Counted from the first letter of the stretch, positions 45,390-55,454 are shown. The stretch: 64,000 nucleotides of DNA from Idiomarina rhizosphaerae (GCF_024159085.1 NZ_JAMZDE010000003.1:124001-188000); one strand, 5' to 3'. Translations and numbers: made by a program. Notes: generated from the sequence alone by a model not told the origin.

Positions 45390-45947
45390 ATGACTAGTGT
45401 ACGCAGATACTACGAAGGTGGATGGTATTTTTTTACCGTTTGCACCTACAAAAGACAAAAGGTACTAACACGCCCCGATGTTCTGGCGGCGTTACGTAGT
45501 GCCGTGAAAGAGACCATAAAAACTCACCCGTTTGAAATAGAGGCGTGGGTTGTCATGCCTGATCACCTGCATTGCGTATTGAGAATAATGGACACGAATG
45601 TTCCGGTTCGATGGTCTAAAATTAAGGCCTTAACCTCTAAAGCTTTGCCAGAATTTTCACACAAAAATTACAACGCGCACTATAAGAATAAGAGCAGACA
45701 AAAACGTCAACTAAACAGCCTGTGGCAAAAAGGATATTGGGAGCACACAATTCGTAACGAAAAAGAACTTTATATGTACTTACTTTACTGCTGCTACAAC
45801 CCGGTAAAACACCGTTACGTTTCAAACGCTACCGAATGGCCCTATTCAACTTTGAACCAATATCTACGCAACAGGCGCTACCCACCCGATTGGGCTTACA
45901 TTAACGAATCTTGGGTAGACAGTAACCTCGCCGCGTACGACCCATGA
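45390..45947 (+). CDS. REP-associated tyrosine transposase (RAYT, TnpA-REP)
   Basis: Single-stranded DNA endonuclease of 185 residues of the Y1/HUH class. It has FFTVCTYKRQKVLTRPD, the His-x-His metal motif in VVMPDHLHCVLR (about residues 54-65), and the catalytic Tyr region YCCYNPVKHRYV followed by EWPYSTLNQYL. All elements look intact. Known RAYTs recognise a GTAG next to a hairpin, which is exactly what the surrounding palindromes show. Tandem REP modules lie just upstream (44,932-45,300) and downstream (45,987-46,141). The Shine-Dalgarno before the ATG is weak, so expression may be low. Confidence 0.93.
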   Translation: MTSVRRYYEGGWYFFTVCTYKRQKVLTRPDVLAALRSAVKETIKTHPFEIEAWVVMPDHLHCVLRIMDTNVPVRWSKIKALTSKALPEFSHKNYNAHYKNKSRQKRQLNSLWQKGYWEHTIRNEKELYMYLLYCCYNPVKHRYVSNATEWPYSTLNQYLRNRRYPPDWAYINESWVDSNLAAYDP

Positions 45948-45960
45948 CGCAACCTGCGTT

Positions 45961-46141
45961 GGTGATGCCGTGTGTTCGACATCGATCCTGACGTAAACGT
46001 CAGGCTACGGGAGATAAACTGCGATATTACGGGCGTAGCCTGACATTTATGTCAGGTGAGATATCACCGATGAAAATACCGCCCAAATAATTAGGCGGTG
46101 CCTTGTGTTCGACATCCTTCCTGACGTAAACGTCAGGCTAC
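45961..46141. repeat. REP modules downstream of the RAYT gene
   Basis: The right half of a module (spacer end from about 45,961, palindrome 45,987-46,004, CTAC to 46,008) is followed by a full module at 46,035-46,141. The last foot supplies the thyA stop codon. Confidence 0.93.
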
Positions 46142-46989
46142 ACGGCGAAGGGATATTTAATGGGTTCGTGGCACTGGTAACCGCTGACGGTGAAATCGTC
46201 TTTGCTGACCCAGGTTTCAATGTCTTCCAGAGATTTAATGTCTGGGTTTATGTGCAGCTGCGGCGATGGGAAAGGCTCACGTTTCAACTGAACGTCGCGC
46301 ATTAACTCTAACTGGTTTTCATAAATGTGAGCGTTCACTATCTTATGATATGCCTTGCCCGGCTTGTGACCGGTAATTTGTGCCACCAAAGCTAAAAGAA
46401 CAAAGCACTGAATTTGATTAAAATTGAGTCCCAGCGGTACGTCGCAGCTGCGTTGGTACGATGTCAGATACAACGTGTCACCTAACAGTGAAAAGTTGTG
46501 GGTATGCATGCACGGACGCAAACAACCCAGTTCAAATTCGCCCGGGTTATAGAAGGTCACTATCTCTCCGCGGTCATCAATGCCTTTCGACAGGTTATTA
46601 ATAACCTTTTTCAACTGATCTAAGTGGCTTCCGTCCGGTTTTTGCCATGAGCGCCCCTGCACGCCATAAACGCGTCCCATGTCGTCTTCGCCTTTGCGAT
46701 TCGGGTTATTCAACCATGCCTGGTTTTCGTTGGCATTGGCGTCCCAGGTTTTGCAGCCAATATCACGGAATTGAGCGGCGCTGTCGTAGCCTCGCAAGTA
46801 CCCTAGAAGCTCAGCAATAGCCGACTTGTAATAGCTTTTCCGAGTAGTAATTAGCGGGAATTGGTTGTTGGCAACGTCGTACTCTAAGTCAGCGTTTATG
46901 ACCGTTAGGCAGTTAATGCCTGTACGTTCATTTTTAACCCAGACCCCTTCGTCGACAATGCGTTGGCACAGTTGTAAATATTGTTTCAT
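46138..46989 (-). CDS. thyA: Thymidylate synthase
   Basis: Enzyme of 283 residues that methylates dUMP with methylenetetrahydrofolate. The active Cys lies in [12 protein letters not shown], and [18 protein letters not shown] binds dUMP phosphate. The slightly long form is that of Vibrio/Alteromonadales ThyA rather than E. coli. The TAG stop is the TAG of a REP GTAG foot (46,138-46,141). It belongs to the conserved rppH-ptsP-lgt-thyA order. Confidence 0.95.
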   Translation of the reverse strand: MKQYLQLCQRIVDEGVWVKNERTGINCLTVINADLEYDVANNQFPLITTRKSYYKSAIAELLGYLRGYDSAAQFRDIGCKTWDANANENQAWLNNPNRKGEDDMGRVYGVQGRSWQKPDGSHLDQLKKVINNLSKGIDDRGEIVTFYNPGEFELGCLRPCMHTHNFSLLGDTLYLTSYQRSCDVPLGLNFNQIQCFVLLALVAQITGHKPGKAYHKIVNAHIYENQLELMRDVQLKREPFPSPQLHINPDIKSLEDIETWVSKDDFTVSGYQCHEPIKYPFAV

Positions 46990-47040
46990 TTTTTATGCAG
47001 AATCATCTTGTGCGTAATGTTTTATATCGTACCTGATGCT

Positions 47041-47196
47041 GTAGCCTGATGCTATTGCATCAGGTGAGATCTTATCCGTGGAAGGCCATCTGCAGTAGCC
47101 TGACATCTATGTCAGGAACGGTATCTCACATAACCTCTTCGTAGCCTGACATTTATGTCAGGGCTAATATCCCACCTGACATAAATGTCAGGCTAC
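47041..47196. repeat. Cluster of four REP palindromes between thyA and lgt
   Basis: A GC-type palindrome (47,045-47,064, loop TATT) and two AT-type palindromes (47,099-47,116 and 47,145-47,162) each follow GTAG. They are closed by a facing AT-type palindrome at 47,175-47,192 with CTAC. Confidence 0.9.
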
Positions 47197-47208
47197 GTCC
47201 CGCATCCA

Positions 47209-48009
47209 TCAGCCCGTAGGCGATTGTTTCTTTGCACGAACCATCAGGAAAACACCCAGAATGATCATTGGCAGGGTCAGCCATTGGCCCATGGACATGC
47301 CGAGTGATAATAAACCTAAGTGAGCATCGGGTTCGCGGAAGAACTCGACAATAAAGCGTGCAACGCCGTAGCCTAACAGAAACAGTCCGCTAACCGCACC
47401 AACGCCACGGGGTTTGCGCTGGAACCACAGAATAACGGCGAACAACAGCAAGCCCTCTAACAAGGCTTCGTATAACTGCGACGGATGGCGTGGCACCGGC
47501 CCGCCACTGGGGAAATACATAGCCCAGGGCACTTCTGCCGCACGCCCCCAAAGCTCGCCGTTAATAAAGTTACCAATGCGTCCGAAAAACAACCCCATTG
47601 GCACTAACGGAGCAACAAAGTCACCTACCTGCAAAAATGAGCGCTGTTTTTTGCGGGCATACAGATACATAGCGGCAATAACACCCAGCAAACCGCCGTG
47701 GAACGACATACCGCCTTCGTGTATATAGAACAGGTACAACGGGTTATCGATAAAGTAGTCGAAGTGATAGAACAGGGTATAACCGATGCGACCACCGAGA
47801 ATAACGCCGATAAAACCCCAGAACATCAAGTCGCTGAACTCTTCCTTGCTCCAGTTGGGGTCTGTTTTGGTCTGGCGCATGCCCCAAAAATAAGCGAAGG
47901 CAAAAGCCGCTATATAGGCCAGGCCATACCAGCGAATGTCCAAAGGTCCCCAAATATGAAAAAGAACAGGATCAATGGCCGGAAATTGCCAATAGTCATT
48001 AGACGGCAC
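47209..48009 (-). CDS. lgt: Prolipoprotein diacylglyceryl transferase
   Basis: Inner-membrane enzyme of 266 residues that adds diacylglycerol to the lipobox Cys of prolipoproteins. Seven hydrophobic segments are visible. The MSFHGGLLG motif and the signature [14 protein letters not shown] are complete. The start is a GTG with AGGGAG eight bases upstream. A 23-base gap separates it from the TSUP gene. Confidence 0.96.
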   Translation of the reverse strand: MPSNDYWQFPAIDPVLFHIWGPLDIRWYGLAYIAAFAFAYFWGMRQTKTDPNWSKEEFSDLMFWGFIGVILGGRIGYTLFYHFDYFIDNPLYLFYIHEGGMSFHGGLLGVIAAMYLYARKKQRSFLQVGDFVAPLVPMGLFFGRIGNFINGELWGRAAEVPWAMYFPSGGPVPRHPSQLYEALLEGLLLFAVILWFQRKPRGVGAVSGLFLLGYGVARFIVEFFREPDAHLGLLSLGMSMGQWLTLPMIILGVFLMVRAKKQSPTG

Positions 48010-48032
48010 TGCTTGTACTCCCTGCTTTATGG

Positions 48033-48824
48033 TTAATTAAAAATAAGTTGTATGGCGACCAGAATTAAAAACGCCGCAAAAACGCGCTGTAACTGTTTGA
48101 CTGGTAATTTGTGCGCAAGTTTAGCACCCAGAGGGGCGAATAGCACCGATGCAACGGAAATCCCTAACCAGGCAGGCACATTAATTAAACCTAAAGCACC
48201 AGTTTCCCGACCCGACAACCAGCCATTTAAAATAAACATCACCACCGAGCTACAACCAATAACAAAGCTGCCGAGCGAGGAAATAGCGATAGCCTGGCGC
48301 ACCGGCAAGCGCATGCGACTTAAAAATGGCACGGTCAGCGCGCCACCGCCAATACCAACCAGGCCCGATATAGTTCCGATAATATAACTGCCCAGCGCCA
48401 CTAACCGTTTAGAAACTGACGTTAATGGTTCGCCAGTTTTCTGCGGAAGTACCATGCGGGCAGCCAGGGCTATTAACACAATTGAGAAAATGATTTTTAA
48501 CCAGTCTGGATCAACAACAGTGACCAGAAAAGCGCCTGTCATTGCGCCAACCGATAACCCCGGCAATACCCGAATTAGCCAAAACTTTTCCATCAAACCA
48601 TGTTTAGCATGCGCACGTGATGCACTGGCTGTGGTCATGCAAATGGTTGCCAGACTGGTGGCGATAGCGCTGGGGACAACCAATTCCGGCGATACGCCAA
48701 TAATAGGCAATAAATAAATGAGCAGCGGCACAATAACCAGACCACCGCCAATACCCAGTAAGCCGGCTAATAAACCCGCCACTGCTCCGCCGCCAATACA
48801 CCAAATCCAGGTGGTGAGTAACAT
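48033..48824 (-). CDS. TauE/SafE (TSUP) family permease
   Basis: Membrane protein of 263 residues with about eight hydrophobic segments and the two family repeats [20 protein letters not shown] and [19 protein letters not shown]. It probably moves a sulfonate, sulfite or other organic anion. It stands between ptsP and lgt and would be co-transcribed, with a Shine-Dalgarno GGGA seven bases before its ATG. The substrate is unknown. Confidence 0.9.
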   Translation of the reverse strand: MLLTTWIWCIGGGAVAGLLAGLLGIGGGLVIVPLLIYLLPIIGVSPELVVPSAIATSLATICMTTASASRAHAKHGLMEKFWLIRVLPGLSVGAMTGAFLVTVVDPDWLKIIFSIVLIALAARMVLPQKTGEPLTSVSKRLVALGSYIIGTISGLVGIGGGALTVPFLSRMRLPVRQAIAISSLGSFVIGCSSVVMFILNGWLSGRETGALGLINVPAWLGISVASVLFAPLGAKLAHKLPVKQLQRVFAAFLILVAIQLIFN

Positions 48825-48826
48825 GC

Positions 48827-51100
48827 TTATTTCCCTGCTCTGACAAAACCACCGAGTCCGATGCTTTCCATCTTCTCGGCAATCATTTTGCGAATTTGAT
48901 CGGGGTTACGTGCCTGCAAGGCTTTCGCCAGCATTACGTTAAGCGTACTGGAGCGCACATTACGCAGTATCCAGCGTACCCGGTCGACGTTGTAACTGTT
49001 CATGCTGAGCTGTCGATACCCCATGGCAACCAATAATAGAGCACCGCCCGGGTCACCGGCTAACTCGCCACAGACACTAACGGGCTTACCAATTTCTTCG
49101 CAGCGCCGGGCTATTTCATCCAGGCTGGCTAATACTGCCGGGTGGTATGCATCATAAAGGCTGGCGACGCGACGGTTGTTGCGGTCAACGGCCAGCAAGT
49201 ACTGTGTGAGGTCATTACTGCCGACTGAGAAAAAGTCGACCTTGCTGGCCATAGCGGGTAACTGATAAATGGCCGCAGGCACTTCTATCATCACGCCCAA
49301 CTGCGGCTGAAACAGGTTAACGCCCACTTCACAGCCCTGCTCTTCGGCTACCTCAAAATATGCTTGCTTAATCAGTCGCGACGCTTCATCCACTTCGCTG
49401 GTGCTGGTTATCATGGGTAGCAAAATACGTAAATTGCTTTTACCAATACTGGCTCGCAACATAGCGCGAATTTGAATCAGAAAAATTTCCGGATGGTCCA
49501 GCGTTAACCGAATGCCTCGCCAGCCCAGAAAGGGGTTGTCTTCTTTTAAAGGAAAGTAAGGTAGGGGCTTGTCGCCGCCAACATCCAGCGTACGCATAAC
49601 CACTGGCTGATCAGGAAACTGCTCCAGCACTTCCTGATACATTTCGGTTTGTTCGTCTTCTGTGGGCAATTGGTCGCGCATCATGAAAGGTATTTCTGAG
49701 CGATACAGACCCACGCCATCGATGTTCAGCGTTTTTAGGTAGTCGTGAGTAACATCCAGCCCGAGGTTCAGGTGCAGACTGATGCGCTGACCATCCTGCG
49801 TTTCTGCCGGCAAATGGCTGTGCTCAGTAACAATGTCACGCAGTTCTTGTTCTTCTTCGGCTAACTGATGGAACTGAGCTAATACTTGCGCTGGCGGGTC
49901 CACATAAATTTCGCCGGTGTAACCATCCACCGCCAGCAACCGGTCGGAGAAGAAATGCAGCTCGATGTCGTCGACACCCAGCACCGCCGGAATGTTCATG
50001 CTGCGCGCCATAATGGCCGCATGCGAGTTGCTGGAGCCGTTTAACGAAATAATACCGGCAATGCGTTCCCGCGGCAGTTCGGCCAACATGGAAGCCGTGA
50101 CTTCGTCCGCTATAAGAATGAAGCTGTCCGGCAAAGGCTTGCGTTTACGCTGACGGTTTTGCAAGTGCAACAGAACCCGCTGGCCTATGTCGCGGACATC
50201 GGTGGCTCGTTCTTGCAGGTATGAGTCTTCCAGTGCTTCAAACTGAGCAACGAACTGTTCAACCACATATTTTAATGCCGTTTGCGCGCGCCAGCCTTCC
50301 TTAATCATATTTTCAACGGCGTCGCCCATACTCGCCGCGTCCAGCATCCCCTGGTACACATCGAAAATTGCCAGCGTATCGTCCGGCACCTGCCCCGCCA
50401 TACGCCTGGACAGTTCTTTTAAGTCGGCCCGGGTACGTGCAACCGCCTGTCGGAACTTGCGAATTTCATGGATGGGTTTGTCGGAACGTCGTGGAGTGAC
50501 TTCATCCAGGCGCGCTTCTGGTCGCGACACATAAGCCTCACCCACCGCCACACCGGGAGAACCGGGCAGACCTCTTAAACTGTGTATCCAGGGTGAGTGC
50601 TCACTGACCAGCAAGCCTTTGGCATCGGCATGTGCAATAACCGCCGCCAACTGCGCCGCCAGGGTAACAATAAAGGCTTCTTCTTCGCGGCTAAAGTGCC
50701 GCGCAACACTTTGATGCACCACCACAATACCCAACACTTTACGCCGATGGATAATAGGAGCGGCTAATAAGCCCTTATAAATATTCTCGTTGGTGTCGCT
50801 GAGCTTTTTGTTGGCGGGATGCATACTGGCATCGGCAATGTTTAAAGGCTCTTCTCGTTGTGCCGCTAAACTGATAATGCCTTCGCCGAAGTCGACCCGA
50901 ACGGGTTTTCCGTCTTCGGCGCGCAGGCCATCGCTGGCCGCCATAACAAACTGACGCTGATCGTTGTCGGCTAAAAACACACTGCAACTGTCGGTTTCTA
51001 AGGCTTCGCGCACCTGACCCACCATGGTACTTAAAGCCATGTTGAAATCAGGCGCTTTATTGACGCCCTGGACTATCCTTTGCAATGTAACCAACATCAT
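48827..51100 (-). CDS. ptsP: PEP-protein phosphotransferase of the nitrogen PTS (EI-Ntr)
   Basis: Protein of 757 residues. An N-terminal GAF domain (about 1-150) senses metabolites such as glutamine in the known family. It is followed by enzyme I domains with the phospho-His in SNSHAAIMARSMNIPA and the PEP-binding GLYRSEIPFM and SVGSNDLTQYLLAVDR. It phosphorylates NPr. The start at 51,100 (MMLVTLQ) follows the rppH stop by two bases. A longer frame that runs into rppH is not credible. Confidence 0.94.
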   Translation of the reverse strand: MMLVTLQRIVQGVNKAPDFNMALSTMVGQVREALETDSCSVFLADNDQRQFVMAASDGLRAEDGKPVRVDFGEGIISLAAQREEPLNIADASMHPANKKLSDTNENIYKGLLAAPIIHRRKVLGIVVVHQSVARHFSREEEAFIVTLAAQLAAVIAHADAKGLLVSEHSPWIHSLRGLPGSPGVAVGEAYVSRPEARLDEVTPRRSDKPIHEIRKFRQAVARTRADLKELSRRMAGQVPDDTLAIFDVYQGMLDAASMGDAVENMIKEGWRAQTALKYVVEQFVAQFEALEDSYLQERATDVRDIGQRVLLHLQNRQRKRKPLPDSFILIADEVTASMLAELPRERIAGIISLNGSSNSHAAIMARSMNIPAVLGVDDIELHFFSDRLLAVDGYTGEIYVDPPAQVLAQFHQLAEEEQELRDIVTEHSHLPAETQDGQRISLHLNLGLDVTHDYLKTLNIDGVGLYRSEIPFMMRDQLPTEDEQTEMYQEVLEQFPDQPVVMRTLDVGGDKPLPYFPLKEDNPFLGWRGIRLTLDHPEIFLIQIRAMLRASIGKSNLRILLPMITSTSEVDEASRLIKQAYFEVAEEQGCEVGVNLFQPQLGVMIEVPAAIYQLPAMASKVDFFSVGSNDLTQYLLAVDRNNRRVASLYDAYHPAVLASLDEIARRCEEIGKPVSVCGELAGDPGGALLLVAMGYRQLSMNSYNVDRVRWILRNVRSSTLNVMLAKALQARNPDQIRKMIAEKMESIGLGGFVRAGK

Positions 51101-51102
51101 AT

Positions 51103-51615
51103 TTAACGTTTGCGCCTGTGCTGACGCCCTCCCGAAGCTCGAAATGGCATCGCCTGCGTGGCAAACTCTTTCATCACCCGACGGTAAACATCGCGCTTGA
51201 AGGATACGACCTGCCGCACCGGGTACCAATAACTGACCCAGCGCCAGCCATCAAATTCAGGGTGGCCTGAATGTAAAACATCTACGTCTTCTTCACGACA
51301 TTTTAGCCGTAACAAAAACCACTTTTGCTTTTGTCCAACACACATGGGCCGCTGTTCACGTCGAATTAAGCGCTTTGGCAAGCGATAACGCAACCACTGA
51401 CGGCTGGTGTACAGAATTTCAACCTGCTCTGGCTTTAACCCGACCTCTTCGTAGAGTTCGCGGTACATTGCCTGCTCAGGGGTCTCGCCTTCGTGAATTC
51501 CTCCTTGCGGAAATTGCCAGCTTTGCTGGTTAATTCGACGAGCCCAAAATACCTGCCCATGCCCGTTACAGATGACGATTCCTACGTTTGCCCGGAACCC
51601 TTCTGCATCTATCAC
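51103..51615 (-). CDS. rppH: RNA pyrophosphohydrolase
   Basis: Nudix hydrolase of 170 residues that removes pyrophosphate from mRNA 5' ends. The Nudix box [23 protein letters not shown] is complete (E residues REL-EEVG). The start is a GTG at 51,615 giving [17 protein letters not shown], which matches E. coli RppH, with GAGGA upstream. It heads the rppH-ptsP-TSUP-lgt operon and diverges from mutH. Confidence 0.95.
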
Positions 51616-51709
51616 GCGAGCATCCTCAATTATTCTCTGTTACAGTGGATTCTTCCATAAAGCCCGGTTGCGGGCAAATGCTGATTCACTATTTACGAAG
51701 ATTTAAGTC

Positions 51710-52384
51710 ATGACCGACAAGCCACAACGCCCTCAGTCCATTGATGAATTGTTTCAACGCGCGGCGGCTTTAGCCGGCCGTACATTTGCTGACCTGGCCG
51801 CTGAAACCGGATTACAGGTACCCAAAGATTTGCGCCGCGATAAAGGCTGGGTAGGGCAACTACTGGAGCTGCAACTGGGTGCCACTGCGGGCTCTAAGCC
51901 GACGCAGGACTTCCCCGAGCTAGGTGTTGAGCTGAAAACTCTTCCGGTAACGCCTGAAGGTGAACCGCTGGAAACCACTTTTGTTTGTACCGCTCCTTTA
52001 GTGAATATTCAGGGAGTCCAATGGGCGACTTGTAACGTACGAAATAAATTACAACAGGTGTTGTGGCTGCCTATTGATGGCCGCCGTGAAGTGCCTTTGG
52101 CGGAACGAGTGGTTGGCAGTGCGTTTTTGTGGATCCCCAGCGAGCAGGAGGAAGCCTTGCTGCGCAGCGACTGGGAAGAACACATGGATCGCATTGCTTT
52201 GGGCCAGGTTGAGAGTATTACCGCGCGCCAGGGTGAAGCTATGCAAATTCGGCCTAAAGCCGCAGATGGCTCGGCGCTGACCGAGGCCATTGGTCCGGAC
52301 GGTACTATAATTGAAGTGCGCCCACGGGGCTTTTATCTTAAGAAGGACTTCACCCGGCAGATATTGCAGCGAATGTTTATGTAA
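51710..52384 (+). CDS. mutH: DNA mismatch repair endonuclease MutH
   Basis: Protein of 224 residues that nicks the unmethylated strand at hemimethylated GATC sites. The catalytic residues lie in [14 protein letters not shown], which is the D-x6-E-x-K arrangement of MutH. It implies Dam methylation in this organism. It is transcribed away from rppH, as in other gammaproteobacteria, and is followed by an inverted REP pair. Confidence 0.95.
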   Translation: MTDKPQRPQSIDELFQRAAALAGRTFADLAAETGLQVPKDLRRDKGWVGQLLELQLGATAGSKPTQDFPELGVELKTLPVTPEGEPLETTFVCTAPLVNIQGVQWATCNVRNKLQQVLWLPIDGRREVPLAERVVGSAFLWIPSEQEEALLRSDWEEHMDRIALGQVESITARQGEAMQIRPKAADGSALTEAIGPDGTIIEVRPRGFYLKKDFTRQILQRMFM

Positions 52385-52413
52385 TACGTGGTGTTGCCTG
52401 CTCAACCCATAAT

Positions 52414-52469
52414 GTAGCCTGACATTTATGTCAGGTAAGGTATCGCTCCTGACGTAAACGTCAGGCTAC
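52414..52469. repeat. Inverted REP pair after mutH
   Basis: GTAG and an AT-type palindrome (52,418-52,435) face a GT-type palindrome (52,448-52,465) with CTAC, without the long spacer. Confidence 0.9.
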
Positions 52470-52529
52470 GGAGCACAGAATCAGTATTACGGGCAATGTC
52501 GGCGGGTTATCCAGTACGTAGGAGAAACT

Positions 52530-53192
52530 ATGCAATTTAATGTCAGTCCTCAAGCTAAGCGCAACGCGTTAACCTTTTGTGGGTTGGCGGTATTGTTGTT
52601 TGCACTACTGGTTTTCCTTCACCTGGTGCGGGACGACATTCCGGTTGGTGTTACTGTGGTGCTTGGCGCAACGTCCGGCATATTTTTGCTGTTAGGCGTT
52701 GGTAAAGTGATAGAGCCTCCGGTGTCGCTGGTGATCACCGAAGAAGGCATTCGTTATTTGCACCGCCGTGGACAATGGCAGATTCGCTGGGAGAATATTA
52801 TCCGCTACGACGTTCCCCGCGTGAATCGGGTGCTGGAGCTTGAAGATGCCCCCTTTTTGGGGTTCCGACTGTATCAGGTTGAAGAAGTGCTGGATGACAT
52901 TTCGCCGCGTTTAGCCTCTGCCCTGCTGTTTGAACAACGCCAGTTGCTGACCATGGCGTTGAGGCATCAGGCACCCGAGCGCGAGGATTATACACCTTAT
53001 TTTGATATTCCGGACAGTTACATTAGCCCCAATGGTACTGTTTATAAGGGGCTAATTGGTGTGTTTGGTAAGCGCATGGAACAAATGCGGGAATTACTTG
53101 GCTACGACCTTTACGTAAGTTCCAATGCGCTGGACCGCGACATTTACGATTTTAAAGCCCATTTGCAGAAGTTGCAGACATCGCGTACGTAG
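52530..53192 (+). CDS. DUF2982 membrane protein
   Basis: Protein of 220 residues with two N-terminal hydrophobic helices (about 15-35 and 40-60) and a soluble remainder. It matches the DUF2982 family found in Alteromonadales and Vibrio; its function is unknown. The conserved IRYLHRRGQWQIRWENI part recalls a PH-like fold. The TAG stop lies in a REP GTAG foot (53,189-53,192). Confidence 0.8.
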   Translation: MQFNVSPQAKRNALTFCGLAVLLFALLVFLHLVRDDIPVGVTVVLGATSGIFLLLGVGKVIEPPVSLVITEEGIRYLHRRGQWQIRWENIIRYDVPRVNRVLELEDAPFLGFRLYQVEEVLDDISPRLASALLFEQRQLLTMALRHQAPEREDYTPYFDIPDSYISPNGTVYKGLIGVFGKRMEQMRELLGYDLYVSSNALDRDIYDFKAHLQKLQTSRT

Positions 53193-53244
53193 CCTGACGT
53201 TTACGTCAGGAACGATACCTCACCTGACATAAATGTCAGGCTAC
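53189..53244. repeat. Inverted REP pair between convergent DUF2982 and EAL genes
   Basis: GTAG with a GT-type palindrome (53,193-53,210) faces an AT-type palindrome (53,223-53,240) with CTAC. Both converging genes end with the TAG of a REP foot, so the whole 48-base space between them is REP. Confidence 0.93.
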
Positions 53245-53975
53245 GGAAAATTAATGTCCTGAAAGGCTTCCAGCATGGGTTTCTGGAAGAAGTAGCCTTG
53301 CATTAGGGTAATGCCACTGTCGCGCAGGTATTTGTATTCGTCTTCGGTTTCAATGCCCTCGGCTACAAGCTGAATCCCCAGCTCTTCGCCAATTTGCTGA
53401 ATGGACCGAACCAGAGTTTGCTTCACCTTATTCTGGTTAATATCACGAATAAGCTTCATATCAATTTTCAGAATATCCGGCTGAAAGTCAGCCAGTAAAT
53501 TCAACCCGGCGTATCCGGCACCAAAGTCATCGATGGCGGTTCTGAAACCCTCTTTACGATAAGCTTCAAACACTTCCACCAGAAACTCCTGACTCACAAC
53601 CTGTTCCTGCTCAGTCACCTCAAAAATAATTTTATTCCGGTCGAATCCGGTTTTGCGGGCTGTCGATAGAGTGGTTGCCAGACAAGTTTCCGGTTCATAT
53701 ATGGCGTTAGGCATAAAGTTAATGCTCAAACTGCCCGGTAATTGAATACGAGAAGCGGTTTCTATTGCCTTAACCCGACAAGTTTGATCAAAAGTGTACT
53801 TGTTGTCTTCAGTCACTTGCCCCAATATTCGCCCAGCGCCCTCGCCGTTTTCTCCACGAACCAGAGCTTCGTGTGCGAATACGCTTTTCTTTGAAATGTC
53901 GACAATGGGCTGAAAGGCCATTTTAATGCCAAACCCCAAAGGTTTTCGACAATCACAAGATGGGCAAACAGACAT
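53241..53975 (-). CDS. EAL-domain cyclic-di-GMP phosphodiesterase
   Basis: Protein of 244 residues consisting of one EAL domain. The EAL signature (HEALVRG), Asn in INFMPNAI, Glu in FEVTEQE, Asp pair in IDDFGAGYAG, Lys in LKIDMKL and Glu in AEGIE are all present, so it should be active. The N-terminus carries CPSCDC, a small Cys cluster that may bind metal or sense redox. The TAG stop comes from a REP end (53,241-53,244). Confidence 0.92.
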   Translation of the reverse strand: MSVCPSCDCRKPLGFGIKMAFQPIVDISKKSVFAHEALVRGENGEGAGRILGQVTEDNKYTFDQTCRVKAIETASRIQLPGSLSINFMPNAIYEPETCLATTLSTARKTGFDRNKIIFEVTEQEQVVSQEFLVEVFEAYRKEGFRTAIDDFGAGYAGLNLLADFQPDILKIDMKLIRDINQNKVKQTLVRSIQQIGEELGIQLVAEGIETEDEYKYLRDSGITLMQGYFFQKPMLEAFQDINFP

Positions 53976-54128
53976 AGGCTATCCTTAAGTTGAGTCTAAT
54001 TACTAAGTATCTTATTAAACCTAGCAGTTTTCAAAACAAACGTAAAAATGAACAGTGTTGATCAATAAAAATTGCGTTTTACCAAAAATACTGTATTAAG
54101 CATTCAAGATTTACAACAAGGTAGCACA

Positions 54129-54551
54129 ATGACAACAATTGGCTGGCAAGAGTGGGGAGCACTTCCTGAACTCAATATTAATCTCATTCATATGAAAGTC
54201 GATACTGGCGCGAAAACTTCATGTCTGCACGCGTTCAAACTTGAACCTTTTGAACGCGACGGGCAGGAATGGCTGCGTATTTTTATGCACCCGGAACAAG
54301 AATCTTTGCGCGAACAAGTTTGCGAAGCGCCAATATTTGATAAACGTGAGGTGACCGATTCCGGCGGTCATACCGAAATCCGTTATGTGATCCGAACCCG
54401 GTTACAACTGGGTAAGTTTGACCAGCCGGTCGAACTGACATTAACTAACAGAGACACCATGAAGTTCCGTATGTTATTGGGTCGACAAGCCATGCGCGGA
54501 AACTTTATCGTAGATCCACAAGCCTCTCACTTATTAGGAGAAGAGCAATGA
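54129..54551 (+). CDS. RimB-like retropepsin-type protease (PF05618 family)
   Basis: Protein of 140 residues in the family formerly named ATP-dependent zinc protease. The [12 protein letters not shown] motif resembles the DTG triad of retropepsins, and [15 protein letters not shown] closes the fold. It overlaps rimK by 4 bases. In other bacteria this family (RimB) works with RimK in removing or controlling glutamate tails on ribosomal protein S6. The ATG at 54,129 is preferred over a TTG at 54,072. Confidence 0.8.
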   Translation: MTTIGWQEWGALPELNINLIHMKVDTGAKTSCLHAFKLEPFERDGQEWLRIFMHPEQESLREQVCEAPIFDKREVTDSGGHTEIRYVIRTRLQLGKFDQPVELTLTNRDTMKFRMLLGRQAMRGNFIVDPQASHLLGEEQ

Positions 54552-55453
54552 GAATTGCGATTTTATCGCGTAACGCCTCACTTTATTCAACTCGCCGCTT
54601 AGTGGAAGCCGCTGAAGAACGTGGGCACGAAGTTGACGTACTGAATCCGCTAAGATGTTACATGAACATTAATGCCCGCGAGTCGTCCATTCATAAGCAC
54701 GGCAAGGAACTGCCACACTACGACTGCGTTATTCCGCGTATTGGTGCGTCGATCACCTTTTACGGTACGGCTGTTTTACGCCAGTTCGAAATGATAGGCA
54801 GCTACCCGCTCAATGAGTCAGTCGCTATTTCACGTAGCCGCGACAAGTTGCGCTCGCTGCAATTGCTTTCGCGAAAAGGTATAGGCCTGCCTACCACCGG
54901 TTTTGCCAGTCAGCCGCAGGACATTCCTGACCTGATTGACATGGTTGGCGGCGCACCGTTGGTTATTAAATTGCTGGAAGGTACTCAGGGCATTGGTGTG
55001 GTATTAGCCGAAACCCGTCAGGCCGCTGAAAGTGTTATTGAAGCCTTTATGGGTCTGCACTCCAACTTTATGGTTCAGGAATACATTAAAGAAGCCGGTG
55101 GTGCGGACATTCGCTGTTTGGTTATTGGTGATAAAGTCATTGCGGCGATGAAGCGCCAGGCTAAGGCCGGAGAATTCCGTTCCAACCTTCATCGTGGTGG
55201 CAGCGCATCGTTAGTTAAGCTGACTCCGGCCGAGCGAGCCACGGCGGTTAAAGCCGCTAAAACCATGGGGCTTAATGTAGCGGGTGTGGATATCTTACGC
55301 TCTAACCATGGCCCATTAGTTATGGAGGTTAACTCCTCGCCGGGGCTGGAGGGTATTGAGCAGGCAACTGAAAAAGACGTGGCGTCACAAATAATCGCCT
55401 TCCTTGAGAAAAACGCCAAAGCGCATAAAACCCGTACCAAAGGGCAAGGATAA
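54548..55453 (+). CDS. rimK: Ribosomal protein S6 glutamate ligase
   Basis: ATP-grasp ligase of 301 residues that adds glutamates to the C-terminus of S6. Conserved regions are [49 protein letters not shown] and [14 protein letters not shown]. It is in an operon with a RimB-like gene and an aspartoacylase-like gene. The C-terminus [11 protein letters not shown] is basic. Confidence 0.93.
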   Translation: MRIAILSRNASLYSTRRLVEAAEERGHEVDVLNPLRCYMNINARESSIHKHGKELPHYDCVIPRIGASITFYGTAVLRQFEMIGSYPLNESVAISRSRDKLRSLQLLSRKGIGLPTTGFASQPQDIPDLIDMVGGAPLVIKLLEGTQGIGVVLAETRQAAESVIEAFMGLHSNFMVQEYIKEAGGADIRCLVIGDKVIAAMKRQAKAGEFRSNLHRGGSASLVKLTPAERATAVKAAKTMGLNVAGVDILRSNHGPLVMEVNSSPGLEGIEQATEKDVASQIIAFLEKNAKAHKTRTKGQG

Positions 55454-55454
55454 A

